Origin: Euryodendron excelsum
Taxonomy: Eukaryota > Streptophyta > Magnoliopsida > Ericales > Pentaphylacaceae
Assembly: GCA_033060915.1 (NCBI GenBank)
Contig: CM065377.1
Location: forward strand, 52,936,683-53,000,682
Direction: 5' to 3'
Length of the DNA: 64,000 nucleotides
A program made the translations under genes and the position numbers. Numbering within the stretch: the first letter of the stretch is position 1; each line of letters starts with the position of its first letter. Shown here in pieces: positions 34,674 to 46,390 of the stretch. The notes under the pieces were generated by a model. The model saw only the letters and a program-made list of their open reading frames with translations, did not search any database and was not told where the DNA came from.

Positions 34674-35025
34674 AGGGTATTACTCGCTGCTACTAGATAA
34701 ATTGGCTATTTTCTGTTTCCTAGATTGTCATTCATTTTTGTTTTCTGAAATATTTGTTATTGTTTAAACTAAAACATACTTGATGGTAAAGTGTCTGAAA
34801 AGTGTTCCACAGTGATAATTTTACAGCAAAAAAGCGCATCTGCGATAAGACTTATGGAAATGATTGAAAATTAGTTCAGAACTAACATTATAAGGATCTT
34901 TAACTGTGTCAAGAACAACCACCTACGTTCACTTATTGTCTTTGTAAATTTCCACAACTGGGTTCACAAATAATTGCTAATGGAATTATATGGTTTGTTG
35001 TTCATGGGTACCAATATTCTCAATA
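34674..35025. other. eIF3d 3' untranslated and flanking region
   Basis: Contains the 3' untranslated region. The first ORF-free T-rich stretch (34700-34760) is probably transcribed; no canonical AATAAA was seen close to the stop. No further feature. Confidence 0.5.
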
Positions 35026-35033
35026 GTTATACT

Positions 35034-35564
35034 CAGTGATGGAGCTAGGAAATTCGTTCAAGGGGAAAGGAATTAACTACAACCAAGAATTTTTTGTTTT
35101 TGGTACCTAACAATAGGACACTTAACTTCCTCATATATTATCTATTAACTTATTATTTAATATATAAATAGGTTTTTAAAGCAAACTAACTATTCAGTGA
35201 GTCAAATTGAAAAATATTTATAAAATCATACGTAAAAGTATAACTTTTAAATATTTGTGGGACATTTATAAATTTTTAAAGAGCAAATTAAAAAATATTT
35301 GCAAAATTGTGGGTAAAAATAGCACTTTTAAGAAATTTGAGGGGGACATTATTAAATTTTTAGAGGGAAAATTGAAAATACTTCAACAATTGTAAATAAT
35401 GTTGGAACTTTTGAAAATTTGAGCGGGGGGGCATTCTAAATTTTTCGAGAATTTTTTTGGGGGAAAATTGAATAATATTTTTAAAAGTATGGATAAAATT
35501 ATAATTTTGAAAATTTGAGGAGGGGCAGCTGCCCCCTGTGGGGCTAAAGTTGCCTCCACCCCTG
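35034..35564. mobile_element. hAT-type MITE with perfect 8 bp target duplication
   Basis: Termini CAGTGATGGAGCTAGGAA (left) and TTGCCTCCACCCCTG (right) are inverted relatives, flanked by identical GTTATACT at 35026-35033 and 35565-35572. TIRs of CAGGGG type plus 8 bp duplications define hAT elements; with 531 bp and no transposase it is non-autonomous. About four degenerate copies of an 80-90 bp unit (AAATTGAAAAATATTT… GGGGGACATT…AAATTTTTA) fill the interior at 35195-35520. A GGGGCAGCTGCCCC palindrome lies near 35523-35535. Confidence 0.85.
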
Positions 35565-35572
35565 GTTATACT

Positions 35573-36175
35573 ATGCTCCCTTTACTTGTACTAGCTGACA
35601 TTGGGCAGCTCATAACGTGTGGTATGTAGTGTGCGGGGTTTGGATCAGTGGATGTTTTGTGAAGGACTAGTAACAGCATGAAGGAATGAAGGTGTTGTTT
35701 AAAACATACACCTCATCTACTTCTGCACCTTGGCAGCACCTATGTAGGTATGACATATGTATACGTATATCAACCCTAAATTGCATCCTTGTATGTGTTT
35801 CTTTCTTCCAATTTTGTCAAATTTTATTTATTTACAATTGTAAATCATCACTTATGATTTTCTCCATTGTCACAAACCTAAGTTGTGTTGCCTTGCTTGT
35901 ATCTCAACTATTTATGGATAATATATACCAAATTAGCTGGTTTTCCATGCCAACCCTCCCCTGCACTTTGTGTCCAGCGACTTGAGCGAGGATTGGTGAA
36001 GGTTTGAATAGCGGTAAATCTGTGACCTAATTTCTTGCGTGGTCAGTGACACAGGCACTTAAGCCTGTATATCTCAAGGCCCCATGACTGGTACTTTAGT
36101 AGCAGCAAGCTATTGATCTCCTAAATATTTTAGTCAAGCTGTCTCTTATAGGTTTTTTTAGTAGTTGGTATAGTG
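35573..36175. other. Intergenic region
   Basis: A frame at 35686-35985 is open without recognisable domain and has no supporting features. Nothing else seen. Confidence 0.4.
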
Positions 36176-36330
36176 GTCTACATTGGTGTAATGGTAAGGT
36201 AGTTTCTTGCGACTTTGGCATCATGAGTTGGAAACATGGAAACTGTTTCTCCACTCGTAGGACAAGGTTGAGTATGTCTGATGAACCTGCAGTGGGGGAG
36301 CCTCAAGCAGTGGGCTATCCTTATAGTAAT
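36176..36330 (+). mobile_element. Au-type SINE, diverged
   Basis: Head TTGGTGTAATGGTAAGGTAG (A box), then GCATCATGAGTTGGAAACATGG (B-box position, mutated), then GGACAAGGTTGAGTATGTCTG… and an end GAGCCTCAAGCAGTGGGCTATCC, which follows the order and wording of the plant Au SINE (…GGTAAGGCTGC… GAGCTTAGTGCACCGGGCTGCCC). About 155 bp. No target duplication recognised. Confidence 0.65.
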
Positions 36331-37218
36331 CTGACCTCCAAGAACAATCATTTAAGCTTTAGAAAAAACATATAGAAAATTTTAAATGACAGATTTCCTT
36401 TAATTTGGTATGAAGAGCATGCACTGATGCAGGAAATAAAATTTAAAATTTGAGCAGAGCCATCAATTGAGTAGAAGAATATCATTTTTCTTTTATCTCA
36501 AGTATAAAAATGCGGTTTTCTTGAGAGCCCCTTACTTGATCCCATTTGTCCAATTTTCTTTGTGCTGAGTCTTTTGGAGTTCAGATTGTTTTGGGATTTG
36601 TTGAGTAAAATCCTGTAATGCGTTGTGTTGATTAGGATGTCTCTTGAAGCTAGTTAAAAGTAAGTAACTTCGTCAAGGTTTTATCCCTTCACACCTGTTT
36701 TAGCTATTTTTCGTTTTTCTATTATATATATTAGCTGAATTATTTTGAAAGGTAGTGTATCATATATTTTTCTGTTTTTATATTTTCTTTAGGGATAGTG
36801 AATTACTAACATTTATGATTGCTTCTTGGTAAGAATATAGCTTTACACATCTAGTACAAAAAGTTAGTGCGTTTTTCTGGCAACTTGGTTTCCTAAGAGG
36901 GAAAGCAGACATAAGAGCAACATCCCAGCGTGTCCATTGCATGCTTGGATCCTTCCTTCCTTGGGAGAGTTATAGTGGCACAATTCGACAAAGCTTCAAA
37001 CTCCAACTGAAGGGGGAGAGAGAGAGAGAGAGAGTAACCCGCCTGTTTTTTGGGTTGGGTGGGGGGGGGGGGGGGGGGGGGGGGGGTGTTTGTGAATAGA
37101 AGCCAATCGGCACCTCCTTCATTGTTCAGTTACGTGTAATTGTAGTTTATCCTTTGGTTCATCTATGTTTGCAGTCAGCACTGGGTATTGTTGAGGTTGT
37201 TCTCAAGCCTGGAGTTAG
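36331..37218. other. Intergenic region with (GA)n and 26-base poly(G)
   Basis: (GA)n at 37017-37034 and an uninterrupted run of 26 G at 37061-37086, preceded by GGGTTGGGT. No gene recognised. The poly(G) stands about 130 bp from the left end of the TIR element that follows. Confidence 0.55.
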
Positions 37219-38461
37219 GAAGCACGGACACACCAATTAGGGTGCCGTATGCGTGTCGAACACACTGTGGACACGTCAAAATACATGTCAGACACGCTAG
37301 GTGGTGTGTCCAGTTTTTTTAATAATTTTTCAAGTAGTGGACACGTCTGGGACACAGCTGGGACATGACGAGGGTTAAAGTGTAATTATTAAAACTTTAA
37401 AATGGGGCATCTTTTGTAATTTTTCAAATCAATTTATTTCAATCGTTGGAGGCTTGTATAGAGCCCTAGCTGCTGAAAAAAGAGGGAAAAGGAGAAGAGA
37501 GGGGAAAAGAGAGAAGCATCACACCACTGCATCCTCACACGGTAAGCTCTTCGTCTTCTTCTTCTTCTTCTTCTTCGTTGGTGCGACTGTGTACACTGTT
37601 GCTCTTCTTCTTCTTATTTTTTTTCCTTTTTCTACTTACAGACTGCTCCCCCTCGTCTTCTGCTTCTTCGAACACAGTTGCTCGTCTTCTTCTTCTTCTT
37701 TTTTTTTTTTTCTTTTTCTACCTATGGACTGATGATCTGCCCATAATTTATGTTTTTTTTCCTTCTTCTTCTTTGAACCTCCGCCCAAAATTTTGTTCTT
37801 GTTCTTGTTCTTGTTCTTGTTCTTCTTTTTGTTTTCTGATTTTATTTTCTTCTTCTTCTTCACTTCCAAACTCTGCTGCTGCTCCTATTCTTCTTCTTCT
37901 TCTCTGCTATTATTTTCTCTTCTTCTTCTTCTTTTTGTCTTCTGATTTTATTTTCTTTTTCTGTTCTTCTTCACTGCCCTTGCTGCTGTTTGTTTTCATT
38001 GCTGCTTTTATTTTATGTTCAATGTGCATACTGCCCTGCAAAATAAGACTAAACAAATTGTGATATTATAAAATTTTACATTGGATATTTTAAATTGTTG
38101 GTTTGTTGTCTTATAAAAGTAAACTTGTATGGTCTTTTATCTTGTTGATATGAATTGATGACCTATTGTCTATTCTATTGGTTATTGACTATTGGAATAT
38201 GCTTTTCATATATGTCGTGTAATAGATTAGTGCTTATGAATTATGATTGATGAGATAGTTTTCTTTTACTTTTGTACATGGTATGAGTTTATTTTAAATA
38301 TTTTTGTTAGTATTTTGATGTTATATTTATATACAAGAAAAATAAAAATATATAAAATAATAATAGTTTTTTGCCGTGTTCCCGCCGTATCCGTGTCTTC
38401 TATTTTTCAAAATTGCCGTGTACCGTGTTCGTGTCCGTGTCTGTGTCCGTATCGGTGCTTC
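37219..38461. mobile_element. TIR DNA transposon with pyrimidine-rich core
   Basis: Left end GAAGCACGGACACACC and right end …GTATCGGTGCTTC are inverted repeats, with subterminal tandem GACAC/GTGTCC boxes on both sides (37225-37345 and 38372-38455). TTAG flanks both ends (37215-37218 and 38462-38465). Length 1243 bp. No transposase: the open frames at 37454-38063 are translations of (CTT)n and (TTCTTG)n microsatellites. Superfamily left open; GAAGCACGGACAC ends are common in plant MULE-like elements. Confidence 0.6.
37551..37990. repeat. (TTC)n and (TTCTTG)n microsatellite block
   Basis: About 440 bp of almost pure pyrimidines on the plus strand within the TIR element, including (TTC)n at 37555-37575 and (TTCTTG)n at about 37794-37824. 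Such homopurine-homopyrimidine tracts can form triplex (H-DNA) structures. Confidence 0.85.
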
Positions 38462-38465
38462 TTAG

Positions 38466-39355
38466 GCTTGGAGGTATGAGTGACATGGTCTAGAGGTAAG
38501 GCTAGCATGAGGGATAGGCTAGTGTGGGTTGTGTCTCCCTTGTGCCTCTCATGGTGCATTTAAGGTAGTAGGCTGGTAGTTAAGTGCTTTGGTTAAAACA
38601 TGTATTTCTTACTTTGTTCTTATGATTTTCTTTTAAAATGTTTCGCAATTAGTCAATTAACCAATAGTATTTTTATATTCTTTACTAGGTTTTCATGTCA
38701 AAAGACAAAGGAGAATCCAATTCTTAGTAGTAAAATGATCAACTGAACTGAATTTCCACTATCCTAAGTGTTTGGTATTTCACTACCTGAATCTTCTCTC
38801 TTTGATGTGGGACATATTGGGTTCTCATATTTGAACAATACAATGATGCGACAGTTTTGGGGACCCTTTTTGGCAAGGAATGTGAAGTTAATCATATAGA
38901 CCTTTTTTCACCACCTTTGTGGTAAGGGAACTTTGGGGTTTTCCAGGCATGTTGTGGTTGTCATTTGGAAATCAAGGATTTTATGTAAGAGAAGTGATCA
39001 CATCTACTTGTCACCGGATAAGGTAAGAGAAGTGATTGCGCGCATGCGCACACAAATATGCACACAGAGGGGGCTGTATTCTGCTAGAAATTTAAGGTAT
39101 CGACTGGTCTAGATGGTATTATGTTTTTGTAATAATTTCCCCAGAGAACACTTCCTTTCTATTCAGGGCTTTGACTACTTGGTATCTTGTTTTGGAGGGT
39201 TTAGAAGGAGGTTTAACGTACCTGTTTTAAAGGGGGAATAAGTAGAGCCACGGGAATAATGCAAAAAATTTCATTGAATAGGATCTTGCTGTTTCCTCAT
39301 ATGTGATGCGAAATGCATTAGTTGGAATTATTAGCTTTTGTATTTGGGTTAATTA
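38466..39355. other. Intergenic region
   Basis: A TGGTCTAGAGGTAAGGCTAG string at 38489-38508 looks like a SINE A box, but no B box follows at the right distance. No gene seen. Confidence 0.4.
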
Positions 39356-39830
39356 TAACTTGGGGTAATTAAAATTTACCACCTTATGGTTTGAACCAAA
39401 ATTAGATGACCCCTCTATAATTTAAAAATGAACACATGATCCTCTTGTGGTTAAACTTACATGCAAAATGCATGGAAGCTGTTAGATTTAATAGAAATTC
39501 TGTCATAAGAGTATTTTTGTCATTTATATTTCCAAATTAGAACATCAAAAAAGACGATTTGGCTCTTTTATGCCAAAATAAAGAATTGTCTTTGTAGGTT
39601 TTTTTTTTTTTGTTTTTTGGTTATTTAATCAAATTATCTTTTTGATGTTCTAATTTAGAGGTATAAAATGATGAAAATATCCCTCTGACTGAATTTTGGT
39701 TAAATCTAACAGTTTCTATGCATTTTGCATATAAGTTCAAACCACAAGGAAGTCTTGTGTTTACCGTTAAATCAAAAGAAGGTCATCTGATTTTCGCTCA
39801 AATCACAAGACAGTGAAGTGTAATTACTCC
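39356..39830. mobile_element. Foldback (long inverted repeat) MITE
   Basis: Two arms of about 180 bp are inverted copies: 39470-39565 (…GTTAGATTTAATAGAAATTC… AGAACATCAAAAAAGA) pairs with 39625-39730 (TCTTTTTGATGTTCTAATTT… TTAAATCTAACAG), continuing outward to about 39375 and 39815. The loop is a T-rich tract. The RNA would fold into a long hairpin. Confidence 0.65.
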
Positions 39831-41159
39831 TTATAAATTTATGCTCTGGCCTCTGGGGTTGGAGTTGAATTTATTTCCATGAGCTTATTAGAAACAAGAA
39901 GAAAACAGCAGTATTATGAGTCATTCCCCTTCTAACTCTTACCTTTATTATGTGTTCTTCTACACATACCACCTAAGTGATCTTTGGTATGGCAAACTCC
40001 TCCTCTCCACTCTCACTCACTTGCCATTTGATTGCTAAAGGATGCTTCCTGTTCTTTTGCGTGTTTTGTTCACATATGGTCCTGTATTTGTTTGTTGTGT
40101 CAACTAATTTGTTGATCTTGAATTTTTCAGGACATCTAGTAAATATTTGGTAGCACCAGAGAGGCATAAAGGAAATCTGGAGGTCCCTTTTTTGGATTGC
40201 AGTATCATTTCATAGGAAAATTTTGTCTAGTAAATCGTTAAGTGCCATCAAGTTCCCTTTCCCCCTTTTAGCTCTGTTTGTACTCGGCTATAATATTTCC
40301 ATTAAAGTTTAAACTGGGATTTGTGCGGTCATGAATACTCATTTAACAGATGTTCATGTTTATTTTGGATTCATTTCGTCCACCGAATAATTTACCTTTG
40401 TTGTGTTGTTGGGTTGGGAGCTTCTTTGATTCTTTGGGTCGTAGAGATGCAAATTTTCATACATCCTTGTAATTTCGATTGAGTGAAGAACACAGTGCAC
40501 GGCCGGGAGCTGGAATACATATTTTTTTCCACTTGTGCTGTTTTGTTTTCACATTGTGTTCATTTGTCTCCTGATTGGGGAATTGTGGCTGATGAGAAAT
40601 TCTGTTGCCTTGGGTTTTTGATGTGGTCATCTTGCTTGTACCTTATTTCTTTACAAATCTGTGAAATTTTTGTGGGACTTCTGTGGGATGAATGAGTGAA
40701 GTATTCTGATTTTATGAGAATTTTTAAGGAGACTTTGCAATTGCAGATGATTTATGCCTTCTCAGCTGAGGTCTTGACCCTTGAGCCCCTGAGATACTTG
40801 AGCAAATGCTCCTACAGAGGAGGCATCAAAGGGTTTATTGACAGGCTCAGCCAATGTAGGTTTCAAGCCATGATAGGGCTTTATGGCTCAATATGTTATT
40901 GTACTCTAGGAATGGGGTGTTCTTAAAAATTTAGTTTAGTGTTGCCTTACGCATTTCATAGTGACATAATCTGTGTTGTCTTTCTTTTTTTCTTCTAATT
41001 TTTGAAGCAAAAATGCCAAGTATATGATTCATGATAGATCTACACCCTATATTACATGGACTCTATGCGGTTGTGTCTGAGTTTTGAATTCATTTATTCT
41101 CATGTTCAAGAATATAGAGACACAAGTTAAAATATTCATAATTTTTAAGTATATTTATT

Positions 41160-41560
41160 TTATTCTTTATAATAAAAAAGTAATTACACTTTACTTTATT
41201 ATAGTTTAAGTGAAAATCAGATGATTTTTTTGTGATTTAAAAATGAATAAATAATTTTCTTATGATCTTTTTGTTATTTAAAAATGAATAAATAATTTTC
41301 TTATGATTTGGACTTATATACAAATAACTCTAGTAGATTTGGTGAAATGACAAATGTTCTTGTGAAGGATAATTTTTTATTTTAACATAAAAAGACAATA
41401 GTCTTTTTCATGTTTTATTTTGAAAGATAAAATAATAAAAATATTTTGTGATATAATTGCAATCAATTTTAATTATTTTTAATTTTTATTTATTTTACAA
41501 TTAAGTTTAAATCATTAAAAAAAATTGTATGTTCACTTCTAAATCACGATAAACATTTCC
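41160..41560. mobile_element. Diverged relative of the 39356 foldback element
   Basis: Shares TAATTACACTTTA…, AAAATCAGATGA and the AAAAGACAATAGTCTTTTT core arrangement with 39356-39830. A roughly 45 bp direct duplication (GATTTAAAAATGAATAAATA… at 41236 and 41278) is internal. Confidence 0.45.
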
Positions 41561-41946
41561 CTTAAAAGTTTTGTCAAAAGACTGTTGTGGCTGGCATGTA
41601 TGTGCATATATACTTACATACACATATATATATATATCGCTGTAAAGCCAACGCCACATTTGCTGGCACATTCATCACAATGGCTTTCCTGCCCACACTC
41701 TCTCACCCTGTAACAAATGGGCTTTGGGAAAGTCATGTTTCTGCCTTTACGAGGGGCGGCAAGGCAACGCCCACCCACCTTTCATAAACTGTGGCTGGCT
41801 GACTCTTTGTCAAAAGACCCCCCACCATATCAATAGCCAATAGGCAACAAAAAACAATCAGCACCTGTGGTATGGGGAGCCAACAGCTTTTGTCCCCACT
41901 TATTTGACTCTCTCTCTCTCTCTCTCTCGCCTTTATAAATACAAGC
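41561..41946 (+). promoter_or_regulatory. Promoter region of the small duplicated ORF
   Basis: A (CT)n tract (41907-41929) directly precedes a TATA box CTTTATAAATAC (about 41931-41942), about 55 bp upstream of the ATG at 41994. About 300 bp of this region is repeated, diverged, at 48990-49220 in front of the second copy (shared 'GGCTGACTC…TTGTCAAA', 'CAACAGCTTTTGTCCC'). Confidence 0.6.
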
Positions 41947-41993
41947 ATGGGCATGTACAAAGCTGTCAAAAGAAAAAACTTTCTACCTTCTTC

Positions 41994-42251
41994 ATGGCTT
42001 CTCTTGTTCTTCTCTTGTCTGAACTTCTTAGGCATCACAGCACAGACTCTGCCTGCCTAGCATCAACAACACCTCCTCCTCCTCCTTCATCTTGTGCTGC
42101 TGCTGCTGGGTTTGCCTCTCCATATTCTTCGGCCAACTGGGTTGCTCAGAAATCGCCAAGAACTACAATGGACACCTGCGACAAGGCAGAGGATTTTGCT
42201 TTCGGAGATCTTTCAGAGTCGAGGGTTTGCGTCGACCTCGTTTGGCCTTAG
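41994..42251 (+). CDS. Small hypothetical protein, 85 residues, duplicated at 49471
   Basis: ATG at 41994 after a clear TATA box; stop TAG 42249. The protein has a Leu-rich start (MASLVLLLSELL), a Pro-rich run (TTPPPPPSSC), an Ala/Ser stretch and a C-terminal half SPRTTMDTCDKAEDFAFGDLSESR without family match known to me. Differences in length from the second copy are all multiples of three bases (in the Pro and Ala runs), which hints at selection on this frame. A second overlapping frame from ATG 41947 (37 codons, stop 42058) encodes a good signal-peptide-like sequence (FLPSSWLLLFFSCLNFLGIT), so which frame is used is open. Function unknown. Confidence 0.4.
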   Translation: MASLVLLLSELLRHHSTDSACLASTTPPPPPSSCAAAAGFASPYSSANWVAQKSPRTTMDTCDKAEDFAFGDLSESRVCVDLVWP

Positions 42252-43458
42252 AAGACATCTTTGACTAATTAATTTGTAGTTAGATCACAATATCGTGTTT
42301 TTTTTTTTTAATTTCTTATTGAAAATGTAAGTACTGTGTTTTAATAACAATGAGAAGATGCCGTCTTATTTTGCACTGATTACTAGCAGGGCAATCTATT
42401 TTGCCCTATGTCAATGATCAAAAGATTAATTGATTTTTTTCCCCATTAAAAAAGTGGTGTGATTATTTGGAATTTTCTGATTCGAAAGGATAATCTTGCC
42501 AATAACCCAGTTGGGACTATAGGTCTTGTCAGTTCTATTTCTCCATTGAGGCAGAGAAGAGATTTAACCGAGGGTAGAGTATATTCTAAAACGTGAGTTG
42601 TGATTATTGATTTTTTTTTTTTACTTTGTTTTTTTTTTTTTTGGCTGAGCCAAGAAAGGGTGAGAGGGACTATTGATAGCGACTTTCAACCTAACTATAG
42701 GGCTCTCATATGTCATGAGATGTTCGATTTGAATTATAACTATTATTTAAAAAAGTGAATTTGTCATTACAGTATCACTAAAAGCTAAGTGAATAAGTAG
42801 ACAACTCAATAAAATCAGTGAATAAAAACGTTAGCATGTAATAAATTTGTGATTTTTTATATTCAAATCACTTCAGAGTAACCACTTACCATCGGATTAC
42901 GACCTTTCTTGTTTTTTTATTTTGACTTGCTCCCTTGTGCTATTGAATGAGAATGGAAAAGTAGCTCGTGGGACTGACACAAGGTTTTGAAGTCACTAAA
43001 GGTTAGCTCATGAGCAAAGAGCTATATAATTGCCAAGATAAAAAAATGAAAGCAGGAACGGTACGAGAACCGATATGGGTAAGCAATATTAGATATTTAT
43101 AGGAAAATTTATTTAAAACCTTAAATATAGTAACAAAAAGTATTAAAATGCTTTTATAATTAATTAAAATACTAATGACACACAGTATCTTGAGAGCATG
43201 AAATGTACTAGAAGAGAGGTGTATTTTTATGGAGTTCTCACAATATTTTTTTTAAGTATTTTGTAAACTATGTTATGACTTTTTAAAATGTAAACATTTC
43301 CTATAAATTTTTCTTAAAATTTCAATAGAGTTTTGTCTCCATTCTAGAAGCATGTTTTTCAAGAAAGATACATCCTCTTTTGGAAAAATTAGTTGATTTC
43401 AATGGATTGGCATTTGTATACCTATAGTGTTTGGAAATGGCTATTGTATATTTCCATT
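42252..43458. other. Downstream flank of small ORF, AT-rich
   Basis: 42270-42600 is repeated in diverged form at 50180-50640 (shared 'GGCAATCTATTTTGC' like block and 'TGTCAGTTCTATTTCTC'). Remaining sequence shows poly(T) tracts (42300, 42610, 42630) and no gene. Confidence 0.5.
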
Positions 43459-46390
43459 CTTTTTTTATTTTTTTTTGGTACATAGGAAATGAAGACAAAC
43501 AAGAAAGAAAACAAAAGAAAAAGAAACAGACTACGATCTAGAAAACATCACTCTAGCCATATCAGCAATTAGCAGAGGGCTCAAACTAGCAGGTGGGGCA
43601 TCCAGCTTTACAAGCGCTTGAGTGGAATCAACGCCGAGTTTTGCTAAGAAGTCAACACAACAATTGCCTTGCCTAAAAATATGGGATAAGGTGCAGCTGA
43701 GCCTTGCGATGATGAACTTATAATCCTCGATCAGGGCTTTCATTGGGTGGTTTGATGTGTCAAAACTTCCTTTTATCATCTGTACAATATAAGAGGAGTC
43801 AGATTCAATGAACACATTTTTCAAGTCCAGCTCCTTTAGCAGCAACAGTCCTTGGAATAGTGCCCACATTTCAGCTTCCATGCTTGTTCCCATGCTAATA
43901 TAGCCAATGTATCCAGCTTTCCAGATGCCCTGGTCATTGCGTAGGATGCCACTGAACCCAGCGTCTCCTGGGTAACCTTTAGCACTTCCATCTACATTGA
44001 GCTTGAGGGTACCTGTAGGAGGAAATTTCCATTTAATGAGCTTTGGAGTTTTGGATTCTAAGCATTCAATATCATATTTGTACCCTTTACTAATGTCCTT
44101 AGCAAGGTTGTGGATTCTGTTTATGACAACAGTAAACGGAGTGTTTTTGTTATCAATAACTTGTTCATTCCTCGCTTTCCAAAGGTTCCAAATAATGGAA
44201 ATGAACATTATATTCCAAGGCATGCCATCCCTGCCAACAACATCAAAATTTCTGATGTAAGAGGTGAGCCAATGGTTTAGGTCCATACTTGTATCCTGGT
44301 GGGAGTGTAACGGATTCTGGAATTTGTCCCATATGGTCTTGCTTATGTAACAATTTCTTAGGATATGCATAGTGTCTTCCATGGGGTGAGAACATTGCTC
44401 ACATTCTACAGAAGATATTATGTTTCTGATATTTCTAAGTTTATTAGTAAGAAGTTTGTCTTGGATAACCAACCACAGGAAACTTTTAAGCTTTTGAGGG
44501 GATTTTAGTTTCCAAACCCATTCAAGGTTTGGACTAGTTTCAACATTATCCTTATCAACTATGTGATCATAAGCTAATTTGGTTGAAAAGACACCTTTAC
44601 TATCTAATCCCCATATGATGCTATCAAGAAAATAAGTAAATTTGGAAAGGGGGGTTTTGGAAATGTCCTCTAGAATCTGACTCGGAATAATAGGATCAAT
44701 GCTATTGAGATTCCAATTACTATTTAAGTCAAGATATTCAGCCACTTTAGATTGGTCATCCATAGAAGGAGGGTTTGGAACATAATCCCTCAGAGGACCA
44801 GGGCCACACCACCAATCATTCCAAAAAGAGATGTTATTCTCATCCCCAACAAGCCATTTAGTTCTTTTGCTTAGGATGTATTCGGTTTTAGCAATACCTC
44901 TCCATATGTGAGAAGCACTCCTTTTCCTAGGTCAGTTTTTAAGAGAAGATGAAGTGAGATATTTGTTTGTTAAAACTTTGACCCAAAGGGAGTCTCTATT
45001 TTTCTTTATGCTCCAACCAAGTTTAGACAAAATAGCCAAATTGTTATCTCTAGGCTTTCTAATTCCTAGACCACCTTGTTTCTTGTTCCTGTAGACCTTG
45101 TTCCAGTTAACAAGGTGAACCTTGTTGGTATCACCATAATCACCCCACAAGAAATTTCTGTTAGTTTTATCAATGTTATCACAAATGGATATGGGGAGGG
45201 CAGTGGATTGCATTGTGTAATTGGCCATGGTAGAAGTGACAAAATGGATGAGGGTGGTTCTACCAGCCAAGGACATAAGTCTAGTTTTCCAACCAGCAAG
45301 CCTGTTTTGAATCTTCTCAATAATAAACTCATACGTAGCTTTACTGGCTGTATTGTGGATCATAAGAACACCCAGATATTTGCCCAAATTATTGGTGAGG
45401 GTCATCCCACACTTAAGACTCAAAATGATAGCTTTACTTCTTTGAACATTAAGAGAGCAATAGATCTTGGATTTTGCAGAGATGATGTTAAGGCCAGACA
45501 TAGAACAAAAATTTTCAAGAACATCAAGCATGACATCACAGCAAAGATAATTGGCTTTAGAAAATAAAATTATATCATCAGCAAAAAAAAGATGTGATAG
45601 GGTCATACCATTCATTGAGGCTTTCAAACCTTTCCAGACCTTGCTATCCACTTTTTAAGTGATCATTCTAGAAAGTCTATCTATGCACAACACAAATAAG
45701 TAATGAAATAATGGGTCACCCCACCTTAAACCTCAATTAGGCTTGAAGGAAGGTAGAGCTTCGCCATTCCAAAGGATGGAGAACTCAACACTCATGACAC
45801 AACTCATTATGAGCTCCACCCAACTACCAGGGAAGTTAAGATCCTCCAAGGTACTTCTAATGAAGGACCATTTTATTTTGTCATACGCTTTTTCAAGGTC
45901 TATCTTGAGAATCATGGCCCCTTCTTTGCCTTTGGATTGGTTAATGGTGTACAAGATCTTCTGGGTAATTATGATGATGTCAGTGGTACTTCTATCAGGA
46001 ATAAAGCTACTTTGGAAGGGAGATACAATATCATTAAGAAAGGGTCTAAGCCTACTAGCAAGAATCTTGGTAAGGGCTTTATAAGTCACGTTGCATAAAC
46101 TAATAGGTCTGAAGTGGGCAGTGCTAGTGGGACTCTCCACTTTGGGGATTAGGGATATAAGGGTTTTATTCAAATCAGGGGTAACAATATGAGTATCGAA
46201 GCACTCCTTAATGGCACTAGTAACATCGTCACCAACAATGTGCCAAATTTTTTTAAAGAAGATGGATTGGAACCCATCATAACTTGGGGCTTTGAAGGAT
46301 TTGATATTGAACAAAGCTTTCTTAACTTCCTATTGGGATATAGGCTGTATAAGGCTAGAGACCTAAGTATGGGTTAGTTTAACACAGTTC
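43459..46390 (-). mobile_element. LINE, plant L1-like, 5'-truncated
   Basis: Minus-strand element ending in a poly(A) tail (T-run 43459-43476 on the plus strand). It contains only the 3' part of ORF2: reverse transcriptase from its middle, a zf-RVT region and RNase H. The 5' end breaks at about 46390. No endonuclease and no ORF1. No clear target duplication was recognised. Confidence 0.85.
43531..46385 (-). pseudogene. LINE ORF2 (RT, zf-RVT, RNase H), broken
   Basis: All parts lie in one minus-strand frame from about 46385 to 43531, interrupted by stops near 46340, 45731, 45652 and 44932. RT blocks: APSYDGFQSIFFKKIW, ISLIPKVESPT…FRPISLCNV, ILKIDLEKAYDKIKW, and the catalytic FFADDII at about 45580. 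The zf-RVT domain follows (LEWVWKLKSPQKLKSFLWL, CEQCSHPMEDTMHILRNC at about 44400). RNase H at the C-terminus (LNVDGSAKGYPGDAG, SMEAEMWALFQGLLL, FIESDSSYIVQMI) keeps its D-E-D residues. Plant L1 lineages with RNase H are known. RT primes on nicked DNA; RNase H removes the RNA. Inactive here because of the stops and truncation. Confidence 0.88.

Noticed and set aside
35686..35985. Plus-strand open frame of 99 codons
   Set aside because: No recognisable domain, no promoter features; AT-rich chance frame.
37454..38063. Phe/Leu-rich frames of 92 and 161 codons
   Set aside because: Translations of (TTC)n and (TTCTTG)n microsatellites within a TIR element.
40483..40926. Two adjacent plus-strand open frames (70 and 76 codons)
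   Set aside because: An acceptor-like TTGCAG precedes 40747 and the frame reads plausibly, but there is no donor, domain or partner exon that I could support.
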